From Akanthomyces muscarius (Eukaryota; Ascomycota; Sordariomycetes; Hypocreales; Cordycipitaceae), in the NCBI RefSeq assembly GCF_028009165.1, contig NC_079242.1, positions 1,302,001 to 1,366,000 of the forward strand: 64,000 bases of DNA, given 5' to 3'. Shown here piece by piece: positions 12,808 to 24,837 of the stretch; positions within the stretch are counted from its first letter, which is position 1; each line of letters starts with the position of its first letter. The translations under genes and the position numbers were made by a program. The notes beneath the pieces are model-generated. The model saw only the letters and a program-made list of their open reading frames with translations. It made no database searches and was not told where the DNA came from.

Positions 12808-13652
12808 TGCCGACTGATCCGCAGCGTACAGTATCTCTAGCAAAACCGAATGCTCTCGCAAGCTGCAGGAGTGCCCAAGGTAACCAGAAATCTAGTCGGA
12901 TATCTGTGCGTTCGATATGGCGTGCCGCTGAGAGTCTTCGCGTGATCGTTGAAGAACCCGGGCTTGCGTTTCAAGGTCCACCGCCGTGGTACTTGTAGAG
13001 TGCCCGAGTATTTCTAGTGGAGCTCGCCACAGTGCCGTCTCGGACAGGCTCCGGAGCACATGCCGTCGTCCACAGTTCAAGACTCTGGATTCTTCAACAG
13101 CAAACAAAACAATTTACTCTTTTAAACTTGCATAACATGATCGCTTCTGACGAGCTCTCGGAAACCATAAATTTTATCGGAAACGTGCCATCGAGTATGA
13201 ATAGTGGCGACCATGCCGTCCATGAAACAGGCTTGCATTAAAATTCCAGCGTATCTAGTTATCTTATATTCCAAGAGAGTCTTCAAATTAGATCCGACTC
13301 AATAGTAACTGAAACTCATAATGAGAATCATACGACATGATGCGACATGACATCGGCCAAAGCGTGCAATGTAGTCTCTGCCAGACGGCTCTGATCAGTC
13401 AGCTTTTTGCCCCGCGGCATCGGCAACTAACATGATAGCCATCGCTCGCCATCTGATCAAGCGATTTTCGACATTTAAATCTCCCACCTATACCAACCTA
13501 TAACACAGGTCGACAGCGACTAGTCTGACTGCTGCTTTCGAGAAACGCACACTAGAGCAGCCGCATATCTCGGCAAATCTAATACCCTCTTCCTGCTTTG
13601 TAGGCCGTGAACTATTCGCCACGCGACCCTGCAGATACATACGACACCGGAC
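12808..13652. other. divergent intergenic region
   Basis: 845 bases between two divergent start codons, carrying the promoters of the NSRP1-like and LysM/UBA-like genes. A/T-rich around 13230-13340. No other feature was recognised. Confidence 0.45.
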
Positions 13653-14490
13653 ATGACGACATGCAGTACCTGTTTAACGATACTTGCCCCCGGCGACGGG
13701 GAGAAACTCTCCGAGAAGCCGCCGCCAGACCAGCGCCGAGTCCCTTGCTGCGACAGGATCATATGCGGTGACTGCATCGTGGTGCGTATTACAGACCTGT
13801 CTCGTCGGCGTGCGATCCGAATTGCCCAACTAACGTCGTTGGCCCTTCATTCAGAATAACTTTCGCTTCGCAGCCTACTGTCCCTACTGCCAAATAGCCA
13901 GCGAGCCCAACCCGCTACCACAAGGTCTCAAAGCCCCCCCAGCATACGACGCGTCCCAACTACACGCCGCCAAGCGTCAGCGACAACCGCCGCCGCGGCC
14001 GTCGCCTGCATACGATCCTCCGCCGTACGGGACATGCGACGGCGGCGGCGACGACGAAAAGGCAGCCGCCGCCGACGACACGCTGCACTTTCTCAACCAC
14101 GAGCACGACAGCATCCTCTCGCTGTCGCTGCGGTACGGCGTGCCGCAGGATGCGCTCCGCCGCGCCAACAACATCAACAGCGACCACCTGCTGCTGGCGC
14201 GCAAGACCGTCGTCATCCCGGCGGCGTACTACAAGGGCGGCGTCAGCCTCTCCCCGCGGCCCGTCGAGGGCGAGGACGAGGAGCTGCGCAAGAGCAAGAT
14301 TCGCAGGCTCATGACGGCCTGCAAGCTTGCCGACTACGCCGTCGCCCAGCTCTACCTCGAGCAGGCGGGCTACAATCTCGAGCGCGCTGTTGACAGGTAT
14401 GTTGGTGATGAGGCCTGGGAGCAGGCACAACGGGACAAGAACAAGAACAACGCCAGCAATATGCGGTGGTTCTTCGGTGGCATGAGATAG
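13653..14490 (+). CDS. intracellular zinc-finger, LysM and UBA-like protein
   Basis: Two exons, 13653-13781 and 13855-14490, encoding 254 residues. There is no signal peptide, so this is not a secreted chitin-binding LysM effector. Order: an N-terminal cysteine cluster (CSTC at 4-7, CCDRIICGDC, then CPYC) that looks like a RING or zinc-ribbon fold; a Pro-rich linker; a LysM-like module at ~122-168 (FLNHEHDSILSLSLRYGVP, then LRRANNI and a VVIP end); and a C-terminal UBA-like three-helix segment (~196-240, KLADYAVAQLYLEQAGYNL, then ERAVDRYVGDEAWE). The intron splits the Cys cluster. The combination suggests a ubiquitin- or membrane-linked adaptor, but no function is established from sequence. 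Confidence 0.82.
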
Positions 14491-14712
14491 AAATAGAACA
14501 CCTTTTTGTAGCACCATATTATGATGTACAAGTTTCATCATGTAAAATCGATTATTTGTACCATATTTAAAAACTCCAATATGCATCGCCAGTAACCGTC
14601 CCGATCTGGTATTTGATTGCCTTGCACAGTAACGCCGTCACTACTCCTTTTTTTCCAAGTATCAATCCATGAAAATCTTTGTACAAATAACTCGCTGATG
14701 ACATATGCATCA

Positions 14713-17700
14713 TTAAAAGGCCGATCTCGTGCGGATATCAGAAATCTTTCGCTCAATCTCGCGGACAGAGCGATCTAGTTCTCCAGCAATCATCTGCTTC
14801 TTGTCGTTCGGCAAAATGGCAAATCGTTCGCACAAGTCTCCATCAATCACGCCCTTGACCGGCGCATAGTAGCTACGGTACATGAGGTGATCTCGTCCAG
14901 CAAGAGGGGCGTCCTCTGTGCGGAGGTGCAGTTCCAGGCTTTGGAAAAAGTCGGCGTCTTCACGACTCACAAAGGGGATGAAGATACCGATAGTTCCCAT
15001 AATACCGCTCCAAAGCAGGACATCTTGTCCTCCGACAACCAGACTGGTCTTGTTGATGCTGGTGAGAACGTCTTGGGTAAAGAAATGACACATCAGCTCA
15101 ACACGATGCTGCGTGCCGTGCAGGTAGTCACGCGCATTGACAAGATGCAACCCAGCCTGGTCTTCATCCGCCTCTTCGCTGGCCTTGGCAGGGGTACGGA
15201 CAATAAACATATTGCCAAATTTGTCACCGCCTGCAACTGATTCGTAATCCACCATGGTCGTGCATGTGGTCCAGCGAGCAATGTTGTCGTCGACAAACGG
15301 AATAAGCTTGTTTGAACCGGGTTTGTAAACGACGGCTGTTACACCTTGCTGGACATCACCCACCACAATGCGGTTTCCTTGGGTATTGAGCGACACAATT
15401 TGCTGAGGTACAACCTCAGCCTGAGCTTTGCGAAGCAGCTGGCGCATACCCAAATCGTACATGCGCAGTGTCTTGCCGATGCCCGCCAACAGCTTGCCCT
15501 GGAACGGCAACAAGGCCATTGCTGGCTCTTCTATCTTCGTCTTGTGAATGAACTCGAGTTCGCGGCCACCCTCTTGGAAGCGATAAATGTAGATGTAGGC
15601 CTCGGACGAACTTCGTGGGTTGACGATCATATCCTTTCCAGTGCCTACAACCAGAAAACTTTCATTGTCCTGGCTTGCGAAGCTCACAACAGCCGCACTG
15701 ACAGCAGCCTCGTTGTTCTCAAAATCCACCCTTTGCAGCACGCTCGGCTCTTCGGACGCTGGATCGACTACACTGATGCAAGATGCCCAGCGACGGTTGC
15801 CCCTAGGGTGACCAAAGTCTTCAGGTGGTAGTACCTTGGCGTCGCCGTTGACCACAGCAGGGTCTGCCAACAGCTTGGCCTGCAGATCCGGGGGTAATGT
15901 GTGATTGTCTGCTTCTATCGTATAAAAGAGCGGTTCATCTGGGTGCTTGACAAACTTCTTTGGCGTATATGTAAGTGGGATCGAACTCTGAATTAGAGTC
16001 TCTCCCAGGCGATCTATTGAAAAAATTCTGTGAACTCGTCAGCACTGTCCACTCAAAAGGTCCATTGCAATTATAAGGGTAGTAAGTGTGCAGTTCAGTA
16101 GGAACAATTGGAAAAAATGCGTAACCTCATCGCCATTTGGCTAGGGTCCTTAGGTCTCATCATATATCACTGTGGAAAAAAGAATAGAAGACAAGGGGTG
16201 TTAAGCTTACCTCAAAGACTGCCCTTGAATGCCGACCACACCGTCTTCGCACTGTTCACTGCTGAAGTTCCAGCCCCATTCAAGGTCAACGTAGCTTAGG
16301 GGTGTGATCTCGAAACTGTTTGTTATGGGGTCAGCATATCCGAGCCAAGGACGGGAGCTAAGTCCCAGAACACAGGTACGGCCGCCGACAGTGACTTGGA
16401 ATAGTCGGACGGGCTTGGGCCCCAAGAACTTTTGCCTTGTATCGGTCAATTCTCCTGTGATCTCATCTAGAACGGTGCGAAGATAGACGCCAGAATGAAG
16501 ACCAATATGCAAGTAGAGTGTTGACCCGCCAGATGACGAGTCATCCATAGGAATGATGGCCAAAGATGTCGGTGCAGCAGTCAACGCTTGGACAGATTTA
16601 TTCTCGAGAGTTGTCTCTGGGTCTAGACTCAAGATACGGACGGTAGCATCATCGCAGCCGACAGCGAGGAAAGAGCTGCGAACACGGCCTTCAGGGACTT
16701 CACCAAGGCTGAGGGCTGTGACGGTGCCGAACATTTCCTTTTTCTCGTCGTATTCTGCGAGAGACCCGTCCGAGTCCATTTCAAAGTAGACAATTTCGCC
16801 AGAGCTGAGGGCAATAGCCACTTGGTGTGCGTTTGTTGATGCTGCAACGATGGATCTGTGTTGAGGGGCTGACCACTCATTCACATTTCCGTTGCGAATG
16901 TGCCTGATGCCCCTGGGGTGTACCTGTATAAGACCGTCCGTTCCGAGAAGCTGGGCTGCAATGGTGGGTACACTGGTAAGGAAACCCGAGTCGCTCACTT
17001 CCTCGACTGTCTCGCCGATGCTGAGGACTAGGGTGCCGTTCGTAAAGGACAGAACAATGTATGCGTCGTACTGCTCATCGCTGTTCAGCTTGAGGGTCCA
17101 AACGGCGGAGGGAACACCAGGAAGCTCAGAGGCGACAATCTCGTTTACTTCCAAGCCATGCTTGAGAGTTCTAAATGTGCTTCGAGCGCCGTTACCGCAA
17201 ATGGTATAAATCTGCGGAGCGTCCTCGCCTGTCAGATTGGCTACCTTGCAGTCTAGCAGAGGGTTCATGGCGGGAATACTGTCGACAAGAGCCAGATTCT
17301 CTGCTGGTCTGGGATAGAAGTAGACAGGTTCGTATGCAGCCAGTGGGTCGACGGGGAAGTCCTCGCTCGAAAACTCCAGCTCTTCATCGTCATCACCCAG
17401 CTTTTCGAATTGGTAGAAAGCGTAGTTACCAAACTGGCTGGCAACGTAGAGGAAGCCGCTCTTCAGGATGCATAGACTCGTGGCTACTGGCACCGTGTCG
17501 AAGTACTTGATCTTCATCCGCTGCACCTCACCGGTTGGCGTTCCCTCTTCGTCCTCGACCATGTCGATTGTGACCTTGAATAGGTCGCCATCGTCGGTCT
17601 GCAGTAAGAAAAAGAAAGCACCAGCACTTCCTTTCAGCTTATGCATGACGCCAGCCACAATATTGCGTTTCCGGGAAGGGTCTTCAGTGGCACCTCGCCG

Positions 17701-18594
17701 GCGAGGGATCGGCACGCGCAGAGCGTCTTGGTTTGAATGGCGGTATGTGATATTCTCTTCACCGCAGACCAGAACACCACTGGGGCCGTCATTGCCTCCC
17801 GGAACCTGAAAGAGGACAGAAGCAGTGGGATCAACAGGGTCGGACCACTTTCGCACAACGTGGTTGAGTCCAAGGTCTAGTTCGTAATATACTAGCTGGG
17901 TCTCGACCTCAGACAGAGCTTCTCCCGTGCTATCTTGGTCTACTTCGGTGTACTCAATCTCCAAGGCGGCAAAGACAGGGTTGGCGTAGCCAACATCAAG
18001 AGCGATCATGCCGATGACCAGCACGCCAGGTTTGTGTGCCTCAAGCGGGGACGAGATTGTGAGTTCTGCTTGCGAGTTGCGGTTGAGAACATATACGAGC
18101 TTGTTCTTCTCGACAGCAGATATCAGGCAAGCTCTTCCCTTGGGATCGCATGCCAGGTACTCGCCGGGCACAACTCTGCGAATCCCCGTTTTACCAAACG
18201 TCTCAAGATGCAGGCGACTGAAACGATTCGGACCGGGAAGATACTCCATAATCGCGATGCGACCGGAGTCGGTGGCGAGGATGATGTAGTCTATGCCGCG
18301 TTAGCTTATTGTGTTTGGGCGAGACGCGACGGTGGCTCTCGGCTACTGACCTTTATTGCTTCCAGCTAGTCGAAAAACTGCAATTGAGCGCAGAATTCCA
18401 AAGATATCGTGGGAAAGCAAAGGAATGACCTTGCCTTGCGCTGGATCAGGACGCAGAAGAGTCAGCTGGGAGCCGGAGCCAGTGATGATGAGCTGCTCTT
18501 TTGTGCCAGCAAACTGCCCCAGAACTGCTTGGACGATGTTTGTTGGCGGCTGAATCGTCAGCGAGTAGAGGAACATGTTCGATGTAGTCGCCAT
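14713..18594 (-). CDS. RSE1: pre-mRNA-splicing factor RSE1 (SF3B3 orthologue)
   Basis: Three exons: 18594-18351, 18290-16211, 16027-14713, giving 1212 residues, the usual size for Rse1/SF3b130. It is a WD40-like triple beta-propeller protein of the DDB1/CPSF160 family and a core SF3b subunit of the U2 snRNP, supporting branch-site recognition. Recognisable blocks: [20 protein letters not shown] at the N-terminus, [17 protein letters not shown], the central [20 protein letters not shown] across intron 2, and the C-terminal CPSF A-like region ([34 protein letters not shown]). Both introns restore phase exactly. The 5' end is 509 bp from the divergent MSS51 gene; the 3' end converges with the LysM/UBA-like gene. 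Confidence 0.96.
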
Positions 18595-19103
18595 GTTCCT
18601 TTCCGGGCGCAGATGAGCCTGCGCGGCTTAGAGCTGTGGTTGGAGAGTGGGCGTCGGCCGCAAAGATTCTACATTCGTAGCTCGAGGGGTGCTCCAGAAC
18701 AGCTTCTGCAAGATTTAAAATGTTTGGGTTGGAAATGGCGATGGTGGAGGAAAGTTAATGCGGCTGGGTGGGTGGGTCGCGCTGTGGTGCCTGGGCTACC
18801 ATTGCCAGCACTCACCCCAGTTGCCGACCGGAAAATATTTGCCGACAATCTCAAGCGAAATAATTATTGTAAATTGCTAAATACATAGAAAGGACTTCAA
18901 ATGAATTTCTATACTTATTTCATAATTGTAATAGACATGCAAGTAGACCCGCGGCCAACACCTCCTTCACATGCTCTGCATCGAACGCCAAAGTGGGCCG
19001 AAACCTCCTTCCTCTAATAATATGCGTAAAAAACATCCGACAAGTCAGTTGCTCAAACTCAATCGCATCAAGACCCGACCAGTCTTGCGACAATCCAGCA
19101 GCA
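18595..19103. promoter_or_regulatory. divergent promoter RSE1 / MSS51
   Basis: 509 bases between the two start codons, A/T-rich in the middle (about 18850-18930). It must carry both promoters. No specific site is claimed. Confidence 0.5.
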
Positions 19104-20727
19104 ATGGAGCCGTCTCTTCGCCGCGCGGCACAGAGCCTTTGCGGCCAATGCTCTACGGCTCTTCGTGGGCGTCTAGCTCAACGAGGTGCCGCCAGGCAGC
19201 TTGCAGCCATGTCGAGCCTCTCCAAGACTGCGGCTACGACTTCCTCGAACAAACAGGCAGTGAAGGCGGCAACTGCTGCGACACCGGCGGCGAGAGAATA
19301 CTCCTCTCAGTCTGCGCCATCTTTTAGCTTCAGCAATTCCGACAAGCCTCCTGTGCCCACTTCTGTCAAGATCTCGCAGGATGACCTCTTCCACTCCTTT
19401 ACCGACTCACCCGTGCCCGAATTCCGACGCCGCGCCGCATTCATGCGTCAGCATGCCTGCTGCCCTCACCCGGACCACCAGCCGACCAAGATGTCGACAC
19501 TTCCCGAGGGCGAGCAACCCGCAACAGGTGAAATGCCCCCCGCAAAGGTTGATTTCGAATGCCCCGACTGCGGCGTTCCCGTATATTGCAGCAAGGAGCA
19601 CTGGATGGATCATTACGAAGAGCACCTGAAAGTTTGCGACACCCTGCGTCAAATCAACGAAGATGATCATGATCTGCGCTCCGGAAGAGTCTTTCATGAG
19701 GCCAATCTGCCTGATCTCCAGCTTGATGATGCCGCTGTGAACATGAACAACTGGGACACTTTCATGTACACTCGCGAGTTCAACGCTGTTGATTCTGACC
19801 GATCCATGCGCCAGATCACTCGTCTTTTGACATATCCCATTACAGTTGCCAGCGTTCTTCATGAGCTTAGCCCCTACAATCTCCAAAGCGGAGGTCGTCT
19901 CACCACCGAAGGCCTCAAGAGTTTTAGTGGTAAGTAACATGCATTGCTGGTCTGCAACTTTTCAAAGTAGTGGCTGACATTAGCAGCTTTGAGATATAAC
20001 CTCCACCCCGGCCGCTCCGGACGCGGTGCTACGATTCAAACACTTCGTCCCGAACCCCCGCCTGTTCGAGTCTTTGTTCTAGGAGCTCGTGCTGAGTCGT
20101 CCCTACCGCGGTCTACCTGGGTGCAACTGGCGCATCTATTCCCCGAGTCTAGGCTGCATCTCATCATGGTTGGCCCCGAGAGCATGGCTAACCGTGATGA
20201 TGAGTTTCCTCTTCCCGAACGCACGCCGTCGAACCCATTCGGCGCGATTGTCGAGGATAGAGTTTGGTACAAGATGAAGATTAGCACTATCGTGGACTAC
20301 TACCACACCATCCACAAGACCGGCCACTTTGCGCCTTATGACCCGTACTTCGACTGCTTCGTCCTCTTCCACCCCGGCCTTGGCCATCCCGCCAGCAGTC
20401 ACGAGTGGGAGGAGACTCTGCCTCTGCTTTTGGAGACCAAGGTGCCTATCATCAGCACTGGCTACACACAGCAGGATTTGGACCGCGATGTCGAATGGGT
20501 CCGAAACAAGTCGCGTGGCGAGTTTGATATTCTGCTTGAGCCTGGGGAGAACAACTTCAGAAGTCTCCGGTGGGACCTCAACGACGCCGACCCTCAGGAT
20601 ATTACCTGTGGCAACTGGGGCGTGTGGGCGTTCCGCGGCAAGAGGTATGTTTTTTTTTTCGTTCCTGAAAGCAAAGCGTCTACTAACATGATTTTCTAGA
20701 TATGAAACCACAACCAAGGACGATTGA
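19104..20727 (+). CDS. MSS51: Mss51-like mitochondrial MYND zinc-finger protein
   Basis: Three exons, 19104-19929, 19987-20644 and 20700-20727, encoding 503 residues; the last exon is 28 nt. The N-terminal ~70 residues are Arg/Ala/Ser-rich with few acidic residues, a mitochondrial presequence. The Zn region has paired ligands (HACCPHPDH, then CPDCGVPVYCSKEHWMDHYEE and HLKVC) of the MYND type. The C-terminal half (RVFVLGARAESSLPRSTWVQ, LHLIMVGPE, DCFVLFHPGLGH) is the conserved Mss51 domain. In budding yeast Mss51 activates COX1 mRNA translation and couples it to complex IV assembly; the same role in filamentous fungi is inferred. A second in-frame ATG lies 35 codons downstream; the first is preferred because it gives the basic leader. 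Confidence 0.88.
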
Positions 20728-21114
20728 GCTGAACGGGGCAGCGTAGTATGTGACCACACGGTCACGCGCACATTCTCATGTAATCTAGAAAGTAACATGT
20801 AAACTGTATGTACAACAAGTAGCAAAATAGACCAAGCTCCAAATTTCGATTGCTCGCACGTTAGAATCGTCAAAATTGGACTTTCTCAAATAGCCGCCTC
20901 CACGTAAAGACCCTTGTGGGGAGCGTCTCTTCGACCGCCGTAGCGGCTTTGGCGGGACCATCCGCTGCAATCCACTGTAGCTCACCGGACATCAACTTCA
21001 TCAACACAACATGCGAGTCTCGCTACAAGACGACTTGCAAAAGGCAGCCAGAGATTGATCGGCGAGCTGCGCATTGATGTGCGACTCGGTTTATTGCAAT
21101 AGCGCGACTTTGCG
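20728..21114. other. tandem intergenic spacer
   Basis: 387 bases between the MSS51 stop and the PXA-protein start, both on the plus strand. It holds the MSS51 3' UTR and the next promoter; nothing else is recognised. Confidence 0.45.
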
Positions 21115-24081
21115 ATGAGTAGTGCCTTCGTGGCAGCGCCTCCGACGAGGCTGGCCGCCCCGCGCACTCGGCCATCAGCAGCGCAGCAGCAACGCGATGC
21201 CGCAGCCTCTGGCGACGTGCGACGCCCCGAGAGAGCGCCATCTACGGATCCGTTATCAGACAAGGCAACACTGATGCTTATACGCCGCGTTCTCTGCCCC
21301 CAGAAAATCGGCGACAAAGGCCGCGACGAGGTTCCCCCGATCGAGGAGCTACTTCCCTCCCTGACGAGCCGAAACGACGTCGATCTGCAGCTGTATGCAT
21401 TCCTGGCTATAATAATACGCGAGTCTGTGCAAGATTGGTACAACAAGATCACGCCCGACGAGACATTCGTTGCCGAGGTCCTGCAGGTCATTGCTCACTG
21501 CAGTAGGGCGCTTGAGCAGCGCTTCAGGACACTGGATGTGGAGAGCTTGGTGCTGGATGAGATACCAGATCTGCTGGACAGACATATAACAGGTAGGCAA
21601 CACGATCCTGGTGCAGGGGAATACGTCACTCAATGCTAATCATCAACAGCATATAGAACGAGCCATGGCCCAATGTCGCAGGAGCCGGTGACGGTTAATC
21701 CGCGAGAGGTGTACCATGCACTGTGTCCGCTACCCCAGCTCTCTCCTTTGCCTAGAGCTGTTGATGAGAACTCTGTGCAGGAGCAAACGGAAAATGAAGC
21801 AGCCTATCGCCAGCTCCTGGTGCAAGCCGTTCTTGCTATCCTGCTGCCGACGGAAGACTTGGAGAATCCATGTCTGACCGCCATTGTTGGACAAATCTTC
21901 TCGGAGCTCATCGTCGGCAATATTATTGCAGGCAAGGCATCGCAGCCCTGGCTCCTTTATGAGAGCGTTTGCATCGCGGGCAGGGTTCTCGGCGAGAAGA
22001 AGACACGGGCTACGCAGAGAATGGTCTCTGGCCGGCACGCACCCCCGGCGAAGGCCAGAGGCAAGACGGAGCGCATAAAGTGGTCAGCGCAAGCCGTATT
22101 CTTGACTATGATCCACTTTGCGGTGATGATATTCTCCTCTGCCCGGTTATTGATAATCACGCTCGTGGCGTCGTCCTCACTGCCTCTCCGGCAAACAGCG
22201 GTGGGCGACATGGGCGCGAGTAGCAAGTCACGCGACGACGATGATCATGACAAGCCTGTCAAGGTCCCTGTTCTCAGCTTCAAAATATGGCAGTGCGTAG
22301 GGAACCTTGTTCAGCTGGATTCTCGAATGCCGTGGCTTTCAGGAACCCTCTCGTGGGTGCAGTATCAAGCAGTCTATGGGCCAGGAAGACTGGTCAGCCT
22401 AGACAGCCCACTTGACCGGTAAGTCCCTGCTTTCTTTTTCCCTTTCGCCATGAATATTGCCCTCTCATTCGCCTACACCCTCTTCCTATATGACAAACCC
22501 ATACCATATTCGTGTATATCGCGCATTCCGCCGGCGTCACGAGGTCTCGGCGCTGGAGCAAAGATGCATCAGCAAGCATTCGCATCGGCCCGCCTGATCA
22601 AGGGCCGACCCGAAGCTGGCCAACCCCAACGCAGCCTGGTGCCGCGACACCTTTGACTTTGCCCATCGGCGGCAACAGTAAAAAGGAAAGAAAAGGTGAT
22701 TATTCTCGACACCACGGTGTGGCAGTATAATTAGGCAACAAAGTTTGGGGGTGCTTTCTTGATGGAGCCCGCAATTTGTTGTTCGTTCGCCTAGCTTCGG
22801 ACGCCGCTGGCCAATGGTGGCGCAAAAGTCGCCTTCGGTCCTGCGATTGATTGATCGAGTGACCCAGCCCAACGAAGCCATCCAACCATGCATCGGACTC
22901 GACCGTTTTACGCGCCGAGATTGACAGGGGGCCTGCGCCGCCCACGCAACGTGCCTGGAACTTTTGAATCCTTGGCCCAGACCCTTCCTCCTCTGGCTGG
23001 ATATTGTGCAGCAACCAGACTATTATAGCGTCGTCGTTGTCTGTTCGCATCAGGCTGCATGGCCCCTTTCCGTGGGCCATGTCACGGACGACGCTGCCAG
23101 AGCTAGCAGAGCTGATCCCAAGGGTGTGCGGGAACGATAATGCCCAGCATGCAAATGCTACGTTCTTGGGGCGCTACTGTACGACTGTGACCAAGGAGCC
23201 TCTGTGCATCACCAAGTGGCATGGCTGCACCTGGCGGCCTGCAGTCCGCGCCTGTACGACCTCGCAGCTGCATGGTGAGATGGGAAGTCTACTATGCGCG
23301 CGCGTGTTTGGGCCAGGCTCTCGTCTCGTCTCTCCATGGCTATGCGAACGCATGTCAAGGCCGCATGGCCCGTGTCATGGAAATGCAAGCCACAATTGCA
23401 AGCCTTTTTGAGGGAGCACAGCATATTCGTCATTTCCTCGCCGAAAATTATTATTCGATGTTGCCCACATATAGCCACACCTCTCAATCCACAAGACAAA
23501 CACCAAGTCTCCAGTCACATTACGCCGTCCACACACACACACCACACTCTCTACCTAACCCCCACATACCCTTGCAATGACATAAAACGACCAAGGACCG
23601 GAGAATTCTTCACGAAGACCCCTCACTAACACGAGAGGCTTTCCTCTTTGGAACTAGGCTGCTGTCCCACTACATTCAGCGACTGTTCTCGGCGTCACAC
23701 CTGCCCGGCGTGCTGCGCACCCTCCGGGGCGTGCTCTTCCCCAACAACGCACCTGGCAAGTCGACCCTCGCGCCCCCGTCCTCGCACGACGAGTTTTTGG
23801 CGCTGCGCAAGAAGGCGGCCGGGGCCCTGCTGGGCCTGCTGCCCACGGGCGTGGCCAAGGTCTACCTGGGCGGCGGCGCACCATCGGACACGGCTGCTGA
23901 TGCGCAGAGCGGCGGCGGCGGTGCCATGGTTGATGGCATGGAGGACTTGCTCATGGTGCTGAACGACGAGTACTGCAACAAGCATCTCATGTACGGTGTT
24001 CTGGAGCTGGTGCTGGTTCGTCTGATGCCGGAGCTTAGTGAGAAAGGCGTAGGCGAGCTATGGGAAGAGAGGCTGGGTTAA
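21115..24081 (+). CDS. PXA-domain protein (PX-associated domain, sorting-nexin related)
   Basis: Three exons, 21115-21592, 21650-22418 and 23658-24081, giving 556 residues. The N-terminal part (LMLIRRVLCPQ, then DVDLQLYAFLAIIIRESVQD, VLQVIAHCSRALEQRFRTLD, DEIPDLLDRHI) and exon 2 (YRQLLVQAVLAILLPTEDLE and QIFSELIVGNII) form the PXA domain found next to PX domains in sorting nexins and alone in fungal proteins linked to endosomal or vacuolar membranes. Residues ~300-345 contain a hydrophobic stretch (VFLTMIHFAVMIFSSARLLI) that may be membrane-associated. The C-terminal exon ends with DEYCNKHLMYGVLELVLVRL. No PX domain is present. Introns 1 and 2 both close in phase, but intron 2 is 1239 nt. Function in membrane traffic is inferred from the domain only. 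Confidence 0.82.
22419..23657 (+). other. unusually long intron of the PXA gene
   Basis: GTAAGT donor at 22419 and CTAG acceptor ending at 23657; splicing joins GAC CG to G CTG CTG and continues the conserved C-terminus. At 1239 nt it is far longer than any other intron in the window (next longest 183 nt). It contains CA-rich tracts near 23530 and no recognised exon, repeat or RNA gene. Confidence 0.7.
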
Positions 24082-24837
24082 AACTTGCTTTTCTAGTTTC
24101 TTGCTTGTCTTGTTTCCATGTTTAGAGAGCATAGTATAATGATACCCACATACACATATACACGACGAAGCACCATGACTGAAGAATTGTAGTAAATTTT
24201 TGTTTCAGAGTATCGAGCCAGCTCGGTGTCATTGTTTACCAAGGAAATAACTGGCTAAATTAAGCCACCCAATATAAATGAAAAGGAGCGATAGAGATAT
24301 ATGCTCACCAATGACCCTAGAAACATCCCTTGCCCATGGTCCTTCGCTGCACTGTCACAAACACAATCTGGTCCAAATGTCCCAACACCAGCATAAAACA
24401 CAAAAAAACACAAGGAGCAAGAATGCCCAAGTAAATATGGATATAGAACAATCCCAGTCCTTGGCCTGCTTTTACGCAAAGCTGCCCCTGGAAATTCGTT
24501 GCCGAACGGTCTGTTGCCAGACGTGTGAAGAGTCGCCTCCCAATCTTTCATCCTCTTGAATATCTTTTTTGCCCCTCCAGCACCATCAACTGCCAAAAAG
24601 ACAAAGAAACAAAGCCACCCTTTTGCTGCTGGTTTCCATATACTCCCGCCGATACGCGAAGATGAAGCAGTCTCGTGCAGCGATCCCTACTATCAAGCAA
24701 GGTAGGGGGGGAGGGCTGTTTGAGGGGTGTCAATCCCTTTGAACGCCGACTGAAACAGTAAAATGAAACAGGTTTGAAAAAGTCAAACACAAAATGAAAA
24801 ACCACAAACCAGTATGCCTCCATGCCTTGTCCATTGA
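24082..24837. other. convergent 3' spacer
   Basis: 756 bases between two converging stop codons, A/T-rich in places (24100-24250), presumably both 3' UTRs. Nothing coding was seen. Confidence 0.45.
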
